Part shown: positions 33,651-44,259 of the stretch, piece by piece
How positions within the stretch are numbered: the first letter of the stretch is position 1
How the letters are laid out: every line of letters begins with the position of its first letter
Origin: Acanthosepion lycidas
Taxonomy: Eukaryota; Mollusca; Cephalopoda; Sepiida; Sepiidae
Length of the DNA stretch: 64,000 bases
Reading direction: 5' to 3'
Assembly: GCA_963932145.1 (NCBI GenBank)
Contig: OZ010595.1
Coordinates: forward strand, 91,967,471-92,031,470
Made by a program: the position numbers and the translations under genes
The notes under the pieces: generated by a model
What the model was told of the DNA's origin: nothing
The model's input: the letters and a program-made list of their open reading frames with translations, nothing else
Databases searched by the model: none

Positions 33651-34303
33651 CAAAAAAAAAAAAAAAAAAATGCATTACAACATGCACAATATATTTTAAA
33701 CAAAGCCAAAAGCTTAAATATTGGAAATAAGATAACCATGTACACCAATAAATAAATTAAGTAAATAAAAAATAAACAAATTAACTATACAAAAATGCTT
33801 ACATAACAATTTCTAAGTAAATTTAATAGAGGAATCCCTCGATTAGTGTGGCTAATGTGTACATTAAATGATATGCATTAAGTGAATATAATAACTTACA
33901 GGAAATGATGCAATTTGTACCACAAATTTTAGTCTTATTCATATTTAATTGCTAATTTGCATAATTTTAAATTAAAATATAAGTGCATATTATATATATA
34001 TATATATATAATTATTTATATATTATATGTGCGGTACTTATTAGAAAGCGCTCAATATCAGAGTTTGTCTGACGATCGCTAAAGCATGAAACTGAGGGTC
34101 ACAAACTCACATCTATCGATCCAAAAATATATATTACATTAAGAAATGGACAAAGTCCGACAATTTATTTATTAAAGACATTTTTATGTTTAACATTCTT
34201 TTTATAGATACAAGTATTTAAGTAAATGCTCTGTTTATAATAAACAGTATTAAATAACATTTACCGGCCTGAATGTCCGAGAAATTTTCATAGAAAATAT
34301 TCG

Positions 34304-34373
34304 TCCTTTGACAGGATTCAAACAGAACCGTCATTTACGCTGATGTGCCTTAACCGACTCGGCCACAAAGGAT
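34304..34373 (-). pseudogene. tRNA-like sequence
   Basis: The minus strand gives a 7-bp acceptor stem (TCCTTTG with CAAAGGA), a D-arm like GGCCGAGTCGGTTAAGGC and a T-arm-like segment TTTGAATCC whose stem is poor. The anticodon stem has one mismatch; the loop would read GCGTAAA. At about 69 nt it is shorter than a normal tRNA, and the D-arm text resembles Ser/Leu tRNAs that should have a long variable arm. It is a tRNA pseudogene or SINE head. Confidence 0.45.
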
Positions 34374-34384
34374 CGTTCGGTTGG

Positions 34385-34512
34385 CAAGGTCATGATAAGG
34401 ATATTTCATTATCCCTGGAAATAAAGATAAAACAACCTTGCTACCAGTGATGAAAGATGAGAAAGGTATTTCCTCATTCTAAAATTATAAAACCAACCCT
34501 TCTACCACAAGA
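34385..34512. repeat. Right arm of a long-range inverted repeat
   Basis: Inverse partner of 32290-32450, for example 'GAAAGGTATTTCCTCATTCT' against 'AGAATGATGAAATACCTTTC'. Confidence 0.85.
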
Positions 34513-34578
34513 GTGATATATATTACATATATAAGATACAATAAAGATGCTATGAATTAATATTTATTAATCTGATTT

Positions 34579-34637
34579 TTTATAAAAAAAAAAACCCAAA
34601 AAAACCAAAAAAACCAAAAAAAAAACCCAAAAAAAAA

Positions 34638-34674
<37 letters not shown>

Positions 34675-34761
34675 AAAAAAAAAAAAAAAACCAAAAAAAA
34701 AACCAAAAAAAAAAACAAACCAAAAAACAAAAAAAAAAAAAACAAAAAAAAAAAAAAAAAC
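34579..34761. repeat. A-rich satellite with C or CC spacers
   Basis: Long A runs are broken every 6-15 bases by C, CC or CCC. Open frames on the minus strand (F-rich) result only from the composition. Confidence 0.95.
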
Positions 34762-34799
34762 AGTGGTCTGCCACATACCATTCTTGTGTTCTTCATTTT

Positions 34800-35195
34800 A
34801 ATGGGGGAGGACTGAGAAATTGCTCATTCAAATTTTCAAAACATAAACATTAATATTTTAACCTGAAAATTTGATTTATAATCTTCCCATAGTAAATGCT
34901 TACATCAAATGTCCGTTTCTTTTTTTGTTTTTTTTTTAACAAAAATCAGAAATTTCCTTTTAAGATCTTCAAAATTAACATGAAAAAAAAAAAAAAAAAA
35001 AAAATATTCAAAATTTATAATAGAAACAAATATTCAAATATATATTTTTTTTTTTTATCGCCTTATGTTATGAAATTTATAAACATCCCTTTTTTTTTTT
35101 TTAAAATAGACTGCAATTACTTAGATAACGTAATACTTGACAAATAAAATATTTACACATTTTCCATTTTTAAATTTTAGAAAATCTTAATCAGT
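34800..35195. other. No gene recognised; A and T runs
   Basis: T runs at 34920-34940, 35047-35056 and 35090-35102 and an A run at 34983-35003. Confidence 0.5.
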
Positions 35196-35199
35196 AAGT

Positions 35200-35653
35200 A
35201 TAAAAAAATCAGTCTATATTCCTGAGATGAGGTATTATGTACATTATTTGGACTATTGTCCTCATCTTTGTCACCATATTTACTACATTTCAGCTGTTGT
35301 ACGCTCTGGCCTTCTTCAGGTGATTGGAACGTCAAACTGAACCCTTTATTTTGCTCACTGGGGTAGACTGTTCTAGTTCCACATGCCATGTTTAATGGAT
35401 GTCAGTTATCTCCTGTTAATTTCCCTCTTAAAGTTCTCCACTGCCTTAATCAGGTATTGAACTCACACTCTCTGAGTCCTGTCACTGGATCTAACTAACG
35501 CCTTTATCCACTGTGCCAGTGAGTGAAATAAAGGGTTCAGTTTGACATTCCAACCAGCTGAAGAAGGCCAGAGTGTACAATAATCAAAACGTAATAAATA
35601 AGGCAAAAAAAGATGAGGACAATAAACCAAATAATGTAAATAAAAAAATCAGT
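35200..35653. mobile_element. S1 SINE pair, head-to-head, with target-site duplication
   Basis: A 14-bp direct repeat ATAAAAAAATCAGT bounds the unit (35200-35213 and 35640-35653). Inside, a near full-length minus-strand S1 SINE (35214-35519; box B complement at about 35455, box A complement at about 35505) is followed directly by a 5'-truncated plus-strand S1 tail (35520-35639, from 'GTGAAATAAAGGGTTCAG'). Both 3' ends face outward within one duplication, so the pair arrived together. Confidence 0.9.
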
Positions 35654-35799
35654 TTTCAATTACTATGGTTAAACTGAGGAAATTTTACCACACTAATCAA
35701 GTATTATGCATGCACTAATTGAATTTTGGTACATAAAAATTTTAGTTCACTAATCAAAAATGCATTAATCAAATGTGCATTAATTGAGGGATTCCTGTA

Positions 35800-36509
35800 T
35801 TAATAAATAGAAAAACATTCTAAGGTAACAATAAATAAATAAAAATTTAAAAGTTAACAAAAATCTAAAACAATAAAACTACATTTTTTATTTTTTTTCA
35901 TTTCAATAATTATAATATAATTATAATAAGATTATAATTTTATGATTTTTCTATTCAATAGAAAAACACAATAAACTGGAAATAATTGAACTTTGTTAAG
36001 TGTGCAACCCACACAGCCTGAAGACTACAATCAAGCAAGAAAAACAGTTGTCATTTGGTGTTGACCTCAATGTCCATTCATATTTGTTTTGTTAAATAGA
36101 CAAGGAATATCTTGTGAGATTGTTCATTTAATTTTTCTTGTGCCCTTTTATTTATAGCATTAGTTCAAAAGTACTTTTGGCAAATACTTTAATATATACA
36201 TTTTTTTGATTTGGTTTCTATACCGTGTTGTGGTATGGGAGGCATTTTTGTGATGAGAATTTCATTCAAAGCAAAGATTTTGTTTAGTTTCTGATAACAG
36301 CTACAACATTTCTTGTGCATATTGTAAGAAAAAAAAAAAAACAAAAAAAAAACAAACACAATGATGTATTTCTCCACACAAACTTAATCCTCAAAAAAGA
36401 AAAATTAAATAAAATTGTTCAAAATATTTCTTGTCTGTCATATTTAATGAAACCTGTATAAAAAAGGACTGCTGCCCAAATACACAAACGTGTGTGTGTG
36501 TGTGCAATC

Positions 36510-36559
<50 letters not shown>

Positions 36560-37150
36560 TTGCATACATACACAAATACACAGAAGGTGTGCCTGATATT
36601 TAAGATCACACATTTATCCCCTAATTAAAGATTAATGTAACTTTTTAATATCTATATATAACATTGAGAGACATTTTTCTCTTGTATACAAAAGACTCAA
36701 ATCTATGAACCATTTTACAACCATTTTGAAGCTGATTAAAAGCAAGCAACAACTGACAAAAAGTGTTGAAACATTGAGTACTTTTGTACTGTGATAGTGT
36801 CCATGTCAATTTATTTCTTAAATTTACATAAAAAAGGAAATACAGTCAAATTGGGTATTACTGGTAGCAAGGGAATGATTGCATATCCTGCAAATAATAA
36901 CAATTGGTATTAAAAGCCAAGATCAAAATTTGAATTTCAAATGCTGATTTTCAAGATCTACTGGCAAGTTCTTCCAACTTGGTAAATTCTTCATGCCTCA
37001 TCTCAGTTTTTCTGCGCTTGGTTATTAAATAAATATTAATAAATAATAGTTTGCTTGATAGTTGAAGTAGTTGTGTATTTGATCTTTGTTTCAAATAGTT
37101 GCTCTTTGTATATTTATGCTTGACTCTGTGTTGGTATTTTTTTTTTTTTT
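35800..37150. other. No gene recognised; microsatellites
   Basis: (GT)n at about 36489-36503, (AT)n at 36513-36556 and poly-T at 37137-37157. No supported gene. Confidence 0.45.
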
Positions 37151-37159
37151 TTTTTTTAA

Positions 37160-37690
37160 CTAATTTCTATCCAATACAAGGCCCAAGAATCACTCAAGAT
37201 AGAGGGCTTCTGAATGAGGTGCTTGTATGGATGTAAGAGGTGTAAGTAAGTATAGTTTATGAAGATATATGGGAAAAATAATGGTTTTCTCTAGACATGA
37301 AGAGGTCAAGATTGGTGTGTACAGGGAAGCATCATCTTGGATATTTCTTTCACAAATGAGCAGTTTTCAGGAGAACATGTCCAAGGGGAACTTCCTTTTT
37401 ACAAATGGAATATGAAGGGAGGGAAGATTAACCTTCTGTACATACCATTATGGGCTCCAAAATGTAAAGGTAGTGAGAGGCTTGTGACATTGAGTTAAAT
37501 GAATGCTGTATGGTTGAAAATAATTAATCACTCACAAGGCCATGTAGATGCTTTTGAACTCTGTCAAGGCTCAAAAGTGAAAATTGGGCAGACAGGACAA
37601 CAAACCTATTTTGACTGAGTGTTGTAAAGGTAGGACATGGCAAGAAAAGTCAGGTAATTTCTGGAGTTTAGTATAAGGAACCAAGCATTG
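37160..37690 (-). mobile_element. Dispersed repeat family B copy
   Basis: The longest copy of this family. It shares the start ('CAATACAAGGCCCAAGAATC'), the middle ('GGGAAGCATCATCTTGGATA') and the far block ('CACAAGGCCATGTAGATGC', compare 'TACAAGGCCACATAAATGTG' at 11787). No intact frame on the minus strand. Confidence 0.55.
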
Positions 37691-37692
37691 TA

Positions 37693-37772
37693 TTAGGTTG
37701 GTGCAAAAAAAATGTCACTTTCTCATATATTAACATATGTGAGAAAACGACATTATTTTTGCACCAACCTAA
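37693..37772. mobile_element. mariner hairpin MITE (copy 7)
   Basis: 80 bp, TA-flanked. One mispair (AAAAAAAATGTCAC on the left against CGACATTATT on the right). The loop reads CATATATTAACATATG. Confidence 0.95.
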
Positions 37773-37779
37773 TATGTGG

Positions 37780-38445
37780 TGTTTTTTTTTTTTGTTATTT
37801 TTAGATTTGCCCATGCTTGAAAAGTTCTCAGCCTGACAAAAAGCCCTTAAAAAAAACCAAAAAAAAAACCAAAAAAAAAAAAAAACCTGTTCATTTGGTC
37901 AGGTTTTTTCAGGTTGAAAATTTTTCACCACCTCCTTGTGTATGTATATATGTTTAATATCTGCATAAACATATCAAGTTTTGTTCTTTACCTACAATGT
38001 ACACACTGTTTTCCTATTTGTCTTTGCTTACCATGTTAACATATCAATATACCTATTTGGATCAATGTACAGGTGTGAATGATTGCGTGTTGTATGAAAT
38101 AAGTAGCTGAAGAGAAGACTATGTTTTCTAAGCTCCACCTGCTTTCATAGATAACACCAGGATCATCTTACCTGCAACTTCTACCCCCACTCCATCACAA
38201 AACTCTTTCACCACCTTTATTTTATTTCACCAACGGTAGATCTACCTTTTTCTCACCTGTCTTTCTTGAACCCCTTTCCTAATGTCCCTTCCCACCTAAA
38301 CTTATTTTTCTTCTTGTCCTTTGCCAAAAGTTGCAGGTGAGTCAGACATGATACAGAGGATGTGGCTGAGTGCTTCTTGTGTTAACCAGTAAATCTTATG
38401 TTTATAATAAAGATAAATATATGCATACAAATACCCATTTGGCTT
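37780..38445. other. No gene recognised
   Basis: An A-rich patch with CC spacers at 37850-37886 resembles the larger satellites; the rest has no supported feature. Confidence 0.45.
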
Positions 38446-38447
38446 GG

Positions 38448-38448
38448 C

Positions 38449-38498
<50 letters not shown>

Positions 38499-38578
38499 TG
38501 TGTGTGTGAGAATGAATGAATCAAAAACTTTAGTGAATAGGAACTGACAAGAACACACACTTACAATAAAATTTTAAA

Positions 38579-38631
<53 letters not shown>

Positions 38632-38632
38632 C
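38448..38632. repeat. (AT)n and (AC)n microsatellites
   Basis: (AT)n at 38452-38494 followed by (GT)n, then a second (AT)n at 38581-38609 passing into (AC)n to 38630. Confidence 0.95.
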
Positions 38633-38640
38633 ACACCCCC

Positions 38641-38812
38641 CTCTGCGGGTGTGTGGATTATAATGGTTAGTGGCATGGAATGTGAAATTGGTGAGCAGAG
38701 ATCAGATTCTGGTTGACTTCACTGAATTCACTTTTGCATAAATACTCTTTGGAAAGATGAATACTTTTTCTGCTCTCCCCAAATATGGATTAAATAACAG
38801 AATAGACAGAGC
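38641..38812 (+). mobile_element. tRNA-like module and body of the S5 SINE
   Basis: Box A-like TTATAATGGTTAGTGGC, box B-like AGATCAGATTCTGGTTG and 'TTCACTTTTGCATAAATAC' match 17985-18080. There is no 5S head here; it starts right after the (AC)n tract. Confidence 0.65.
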
Positions 38813-38829
38813 TCTCTAGCCTTGGTTGG

Positions 38830-39355
38830 GAATCAGAATAGGACTGTTTGGAGTGTGTGTGTGTTCGAAAAGTGTGGCTGATTAGCACAAGTCTTCACTT
38901 CTCTAATCAATTCATATATCTGGATAGTGTGGTGGTTTAATTCTAAACTTAACCGTTTGACACTCATACACCAAGAACTGGTGGCAGAATCTACTATATA
39001 TATATATCTCAATTAGTACAATGATGCAAAAAAGTATTTATTTTATGTGACAAATTCCTGACCACGGACAATCCCTACATGATTTTCAATCCAATATCCA
39101 AATTGAGTGTGGAAACTTGTACCAATTAATTTTAAGTCAAAAGTTGTAATATTTGATGTTGAATCATTACTTCTTTTTCCTACTGACTAAATATTAAAAT
39201 GAAGTACAGAGTCCATCTGTAGAATTGGAATAAAAGCCAAAATGGGCAACTAAAAATGCAAATGGTGTTCAGATACAGTTCTGATCATCATTGTCATTTT
39301 TTAATCTATTGCCAGAATTTGCAGCCTTCTTTATTTTGATTGCTTCATTGCATAA
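38830..39355. other. No gene recognised
   Basis: AT-rich unassigned sequence with a short (AT)n at 38994-39006. Confidence 0.4.
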
Positions 39356-39359
39356 AAAG

Positions 39360-39780
39360 CAAATACTGCTACTAAAATGCAAGAGGTTACTGAGTGTCAA
39401 TGAAAATGAGAAAGACGTTAGTTAGAAAAAAATAAAGACAACAAAAGAACGGGTTTCAGGAGGACGGGAGATTGCAATTGACATTGCTCTTAAATGTTTG
39501 AAGATCATACGTGACAGGGAAGCAAGGAGTTGGAAGAGAGTTCCACAGGTGAGAAGTGCAAGAAAAGAAAGTTTTAGAATAGAATTTATGGTTGCATCTA
39601 GATATTTCAATAGTAAAATGAAGAGACCTAATTGCCAATCTAGTATTGTACTTAAATTCATGAGGTCAAGATGTGAAGGAAAAACGCTCATCAGAAGAAA
39701 TGCCATGAAAATCATTATAGAAAAGACTGAGTAAATTCACATCACAATAGTGGAAAGTGACTGAAGTTTAAATGTGAGGG
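39360..39780 (-). mobile_element. LINE family A 3' end with readable ORF tail
   Basis: The minus strand reads 'FYSKTFFSCTSHLWNSLPTP' then 'FPVTYDLQTFKSNVNCNL', the typical last residues of ORF2 in CR1/Jockey-like non-LTR retrotransposons. The 3' UTR and 'CTCAGTAACCTCTTGCATTT' follow. Upstream coding decays near 39780. Copies differ enough to suggest old insertions. Confidence 0.75.
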
Positions 39781-39789
39781 TGAAAATCT

Positions 39790-40210
39790 GTTTATTAGCT
39801 TTGCTGTTTTCTTATTTGTTAGAGTTGCAAGAACTGAAGTGAGTTTGTAAAATTGAAGAATCTTATAATTACTTGAGATAATGATGTTAAATGCTATCGG
39901 AGGACATTGGTGGTTTCACCTGTGTTCCACCAGGTCTTCTGGCTCAAGTAATGAATGATTGAATACCTCTACAGCTTTTATTCCAGATATAAAGAAAGAA
40001 CAGACAGATGCACAATAACCCTATGACGCCAACCAACCATAGATGACGGTGATCTCTATCACATTGCCATAAGCACCTTACATTAAATATCTCCTTTAAA
40101 AAACATTAATTACTGAAACAGTTATCTATATTTAAAAAGATATTTAAATCTGCTTTTTAGATAAAATTTGAAAACAAAATGTTTATGGAAAAAGTACATA
40201 AAGAATTCTT
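39790..40210. other. No gene recognised
   Basis: Unassigned AT-rich sequence. Confidence 0.4.
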
Positions 40211-40214
40211 TTAA

Positions 40215-41050
40215 GTATCATGTCCCTTCAGGATGTCACCAATCGTGGCTCTCCAGTTAGGGACATGAGCGATTATGGGTCTCAACAACTTCCTCATGTT
40301 TTTAGCTCTCAGTAATGTTTGTCTTTTTGTTATCTCTCCTCATCCATGTTCTGCCAACTCATTAGCCAGATTATGAGCTCTTTGTCTTCTTTTTCTATAT
40401 ACTGTGGGTCCATTCATTTCATCAGCGATCATGGTTCTCCACAATTTCCCGTTCTTTGTAGCTCTTAGTAAAGTTTGTTATTTTGCTATCACTCCTAATC
40501 CTTGTTCTGCCAACCATTTACAAAAGCTTGTTAGCCAGATTATGAGCTTTTCTTCTTTTTCTATATACCGTGCATCCCTTCATTTCATCAGCGATCATGG
40601 CTCTCCACAATTTCCTGTCCTTTGTAGCTCGTAGTAAATTTTTCTTTTTGTTATCTCTCCTAATCCCTGTTCTGCCAACCATTTACAAATCTCGTTAGCC
40701 AGATTATGAGCTCATCTTTTTCTATATACTGTGGGTCCCTTCATTTTGTCAGTGATTATGGTTCTCCACAATTTCCCATCCTTTGTAGCTCTTAGTAAAT
40801 TTTGTCTTTTTGCTATCTCTCCTAATCCTTTTTCTGCCAACCATTTACACAAGTGGCTGCTGCTTCTATGTGGTATGTCCATTTAGGACATGAGCAGTCA
40901 TGGCTCTCCACAACTTCTTGACCTTTCTAGCTCTTATTGTTATCTTTTTGCTAGCCCTCCTAATCCCTGTTCTGCCAGCCATTTACAAGCTTATTGGGTT
41001 GGTTATTTGCTGCTTTTTCTGTCCCTCTTACTTCTATATCCTGTAAATAT
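40215..41050 (-). repeat. Tandem amplification of the LINE family C tail, 142-166 bp units
   Basis: Five to six copies of one block repeat at 40277, 40433, 40599, 40760 and 40902 (position of 'GGTTCTCCACAATTTCC' and variants). On minus each unit reads like 'LANEICKWLAEQGLGEI' then 'LLRATKDRKLWRAMIADEMK', so each is the C-terminal part of family C (compare 'GGATAGGAAGTTGTGGAGAG' at 47784). Unit lengths are mostly not multiples of three. Confidence 0.8.
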
Positions 41051-41059
41051 CAAATTCTC

Positions 41060-41875
41060 CAAGTCCTCTTTTCTCATTATGTGTCCTAGAAATTTCAATT
41101 GTCAATTTTTGATTCTAAGTACAAGTATCCTTTTTGTCTTTTTCCTGAAAACTTTGTTGTTACATGTAATTAATATTTTTATGATTTAAGTCAAACATCT
41201 CACTATAAAAACAATTCACATTGTAGTTGTTTCAAAATTTGGAGATCAGTGGATCTTATTTCAGTGGAAATATAGTGGAGGCTGGTGTAGAGTTATGGGA
41301 AAAATAGTAACAGAAGCTGCTTGGGACAATGATGTCGATATACAGAGAGAATACGCACAGTTGCAAACACTCTTTTTTTCATATAGGGGTGTTGAAAATT
41401 TGACCAAAAGACCGAACAATATTTTGGGAATACCTTTTTAGTCATGTTGAGAATTTTTCCACACCTGTCATTACATCCATTTTGCAGTCACTGCCTGTGT
41501 CACTTAAAAATTTTATGTATAAATCTATTTTAACACAGATATCTTTATGCTGCGACAAAATTCCTGGCCTGAAGCTGAAAGGATTAAAAAAAAATAAAAA
41601 TTCTGATATTTGGTCAAATTTTTGGTAAGTTAATTTTTTTTTACTTCCTTATAACCCTTTCATTATTATCTCTGCATACCTATTACTATCAATTTACCTA
41701 TACCCACCTGTTCATATCTATCTATATATCTATGTCTACCAACTAATATACATCTATTATTTTATTTGTAATCTTTTCAAATTTCTACACCGATGAAATA
41801 TAGATTTACAGCTTATTAATCTTTTGCAGGTTATTTAAATATTTTTTCAAATATAAGAATTTTGGGGGGTGGAGA
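41060..41875. other. No gene recognised; short dispersed repeat
   Basis: Positions 41390-41640 share text ('GGTGTTGAAAATTTGACCAA', 'AAATTCTGATATTTGGTCAA') with 43745-43860 and about 54830, so a low-copy dispersed repeat is present. No gene. Confidence 0.45.
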
Positions 41876-41879
41876 TAAA

Positions 41880-42130
41880 AATAATTCATTGATACAAGTC
41901 CTACTAATTAACCCATAGTTGGGGGAGAAGATGTAGATTCAGGTGTTTTGCAAGGGTATTTGTGAATATAATGAACTTGACTGGAATTGGAACTTGACTG
42001 ATTTCCAATTCAGAATAATTATTACAGCATCTGGTATTCCCAAATGGTCACCCATCTAGGTAGTGACTAAGGTTGACATTGCTTAACTTTGCTGATTATA
42101 CAAGAACTAGTGTTTCAATGTGATATGGCC
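41880..42130 (-). mobile_element. Composite 5S rRNA-tRNA SINE, minus strand
   Basis: The minus strand starts GGCCATATCACATTGAAACA and continues CTAGTTCTTGTATAATCAGC, AAAGTTAAGCAATGTCAACC, CACTACCTAGATGGGTGACC and GGGAATACCAGATGCTGTAA, a clear 5S rRNA-like head (42023-42130). The second module follows ('GTTCCAATTCCAGTCAAG', box B-like), then 'ATCTACATCTTCTCCCCCAA' shared with the copies at 18 and 51 kb. The 5S part here is the best preserved of the three. Confidence 0.9.
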
Positions 42131-42172
42131 TTAAACTGCAATATTAAATGGGGGAATGAAATGTACTTAAGG

Positions 42173-42294
42173 GAAGATGATGAGACAAAGTAGAAAAGTT
42201 ATTAACGACATGTTTCACCGAGAATGTCTGCTTTCGAACTTCTTCAGGCAAAATGCATCATTAATAAATTTCACACTTTATCTCATCTTCACAT
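42173..42294. repeat. Imperfect inverted repeat
   Basis: 'GAAGATGATGAGACAAAGTA' pairs with 'CACTTTATCTCATCTTC' about 100 bp on, and 'AAGTTATTAA' with 'TTAATAAATTT'. Possibly a foldback MITE; the core 'GACAAAGTAGAAAA' recurs at 49484. Confidence 0.55.
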
Positions 42295-42299
42295 TTGTT

Positions 42300-42775
42300 T
42301 TAGATACTTTTGTACATCCTACAAAACACACATATCTACTTAACTAATAATAAAACAGATCCCTCATTTTATACATATCCCAAATGACTATCAGTAAACA
42401 TTAGACTCAATTTTCATTTATATTTTGTAAGATGGGTCATAATTTTAGTTCCAAAATACTAATACTGAGAAGGCTGTTTGATATTAAGAGTTAAGCTGTG
42501 TTCTAGTCAGCCAATAATATATGGGTAAATGTTTTAGAATACTAACTCGGGTCAAGAAAAACTTCCAAAACTGGATTCTCTTTGAGCAGGAAGGTAGATA
42601 ATTATGAATTTAATCTGGCACAAGGCCATAGTAAGTTGGATATTCCCTGAGTACTGAATCTACTAAACAATAAGACATGTTTTTTAATTACTACTCTAGA
42701 GTAGGTGACCTTGAATAGTTAAGTAAAAAAAATATGTTTATATTTATAATGTAAACACAAACTGTTTATAATCAT
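42300..42775. other. No gene recognised
   Basis: Unassigned AT-rich sequence. Confidence 0.4.
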
Positions 42776-42777
42776 CA

Positions 42778-43186
42778 CTCTCTCTCTCTATATATATATA
42801 TATATAAGTAAATAGGTTTGCCTATCATCTAGTTCATACTCCTCCACAGTCATGTGCAGAAGTAGTAGTTTATCCCTTGTTTCCTGTTTAGGATTTGGTT
42901 TCTGGTTCCTTCTGAAGTCAAATTTATACTTTTAACATCTTCATCTCAATTCTGAAATTTCATTTATTATTTACTCTCTCTCTCTCTTCAACAGCAATAG
43001 ATAGGTTTACCTATCATCCGGTTCACACTCCTCCCTGGTCTTTTAAACAGGTGTATAGTTTCATCCCTAGTCTCCTGTTTAGGACTGGGTTTCCAATTTC
43101 TTCTAAAATCTTCATTCTCCTTTACTCCCAACCCAACAGCCCCTTGCATCTTAGCAGCATTGTTGCCTTGCTTGGAGTGAACTTCT
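42778..43186 (+). mobile_element. LINE family A 3' end with an internal direct duplication
   Basis: A CT/(AT) tract and the block 'ATAGGTTTGCCTATCATCTA' to 'CCTTCTGAAGTCAAATTT' (42810-42927) recur after another CT tract at 43001-43115 ('ATAGGTTTACCTATCATCCG'). The second copy continues to the family A terminus (CCCTTGCATCTTAGCAGC, TTGCCTTGCTTGGAGTGAA). A (GT)n run follows at 43191-43205. Confidence 0.65.
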
Positions 43187-43209
43187 ATATGTGTGTGTGT
43201 GTGTGCGTA

Positions 43210-43530
43210 CACACATACAACAAAGGCTGCTGAATATTAGTGATTTTCTACTTCACCTTAGTGGATATAAAGAAACTTAAAATGTAACAGGCTGATGATT
43301 GTACGTTTCACTCACCATGAAACTGGTAATTATGATTGGCCCAAAAAGTTATAAAAGGAAATATTTCTTCACCTCTATTACAAGGCAGAGCATCCCTTAT
43401 AGGGGGTGAGATATATTTTAAGACATTTTATGTTTATACATTCTTTTTATAATAAATAAAATAATATTTTAATTTAATAATTATCTTAAAATAATTGTCG
43501 GAATCTGTCCATTTCATAATGTGTGTGTGT
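43210..43530. other. No gene recognised
   Basis: Positions 43395-43520 are inversely similar to about 34130-34215 (for example 'CATTTCATAATG' and 'GTCGGAATCTGTCC'), so they belong to a dispersed repeat. Confidence 0.4.
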
Positions 43531-43532
43531 GT

Positions 43533-43535
43533 GTT

Positions 43536-43577
<42 letters not shown>

Positions 43578-43684
43578 CAAAGTGGGTTAAGTTTTCTCGT
43601 GGTGTGTTTTCACAAGAAAACTTATCTACTTTGTTATACATTTTTCCCCAATATTGTTCTTGATATATATATATATATATATAT
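43533..43684. repeat. (AT)n tracts around a 24-bp-stem hairpin
   Basis: Between two (AT)n tracts (43540-43575 and 43664-43684) lies 'ACAAAGTGGGTTAAGTTTTC', paired with 'GAAAACTTATCTACTTTGT' around a short loop (43577-43635). It may be a small foldback element inserted in a microsatellite. Confidence 0.75.
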
Positions 43685-43689
43685 GAAAG

Positions 43690-44080
43690 AGAGAGAGAAT
43701 GTATACATATGTTTACAGTTTTATATCAGAAGAGATTAATGTATACAGGGGGGTGCTGAAATTTCCTTGGCCAGGCCCATTTCTAAAAATCTGACCAAAT
43801 ATCAAAATTCTTTTTGGAATTCCTTTCTTGGTCAGGAGAAGAATTTTTCAATATCTCTTCATTTACCAAACAGTTTTGTATTAATTCCAATTATATTTTA
43901 GGCAGACTTCCCATCAAAGTTCAAACATGTCAAAGATACCAATTCTTTGCATTAAAATTGAACTGAAAAATAATTCACTGATTTATTTTACTTTTTTTTT
44001 TTTTTTTTTTGCTCTTGGGTGTCACAGTCATTTCTGATCCAATTTACTTTATATCTGCTTTGCTGTCTTCTTTCAAGAGC
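43690..44080. other. No gene recognised
   Basis: Includes the short dispersed repeat also seen at 41.4 kb, and a T run at 43992-44010. Confidence 0.4.
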
Positions 44081-44085
44081 TCAAA

Positions 44086-44252
44086 AAAACAAAAAAAAAA
44101 AAACAAAAAAAAAAACAAAAAAAAAAAAAACAAAAAAAAAAAACAAAAAAAAAAAAACAAAAAAAAAAAAACAAAAAAAAAAAACAAAAAAAAAAAACAA
44201 AAAAAAAAAACAAAAAAAAAAAACAAAAAAAAAAAACAAAAAAAAAAAACAG
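44086..44252. repeat. (A10-14 C)n satellite
   Basis: About fourteen runs of 7-14 A separated by single C. The long K/N/Q-rich plus frames and F-rich minus frames here are composition artefacts. Confidence 0.95.
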
Positions 44253-44259
44253 AAAAGGA

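Larger units (their letters stand above)
33829..35797. mobile_element. Possible Tigger-like element
   Basis: The left end GAGGAATCCCTCGATTAGTG is matched in inverse by the right end (complement CAGGAATCCCTCAATTAATG), with TA directly outside (33827-33828 and 35798-35799). Similarity continues loosely for about 100 bp inward. The 1.97-kb interior contains a tRNA-like piece, one arm of another inverted repeat, A-rich satellite and a SINE pair, and no transposase. The ends may belong to one element bloated by insertions, or to two separate fragments. Confidence 0.5.

Noticed and set aside
34304..34373. Functional tRNA gene
   Set aside because: Too short, poor T-stem, anticodon-stem mismatch and mixed class features; kept as tRNA-like only.
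34557..34796. F-rich minus-strand frames (60-79 codons)
   Set aside because: They lie entirely in an A/C satellite; residues reflect T/G composition only.
39422..39715. 97-codon minus-strand frame
   Set aside because: Alternative frame of the LINE family A tail; the meaningful frame is the one with 'HLWNSLP'.
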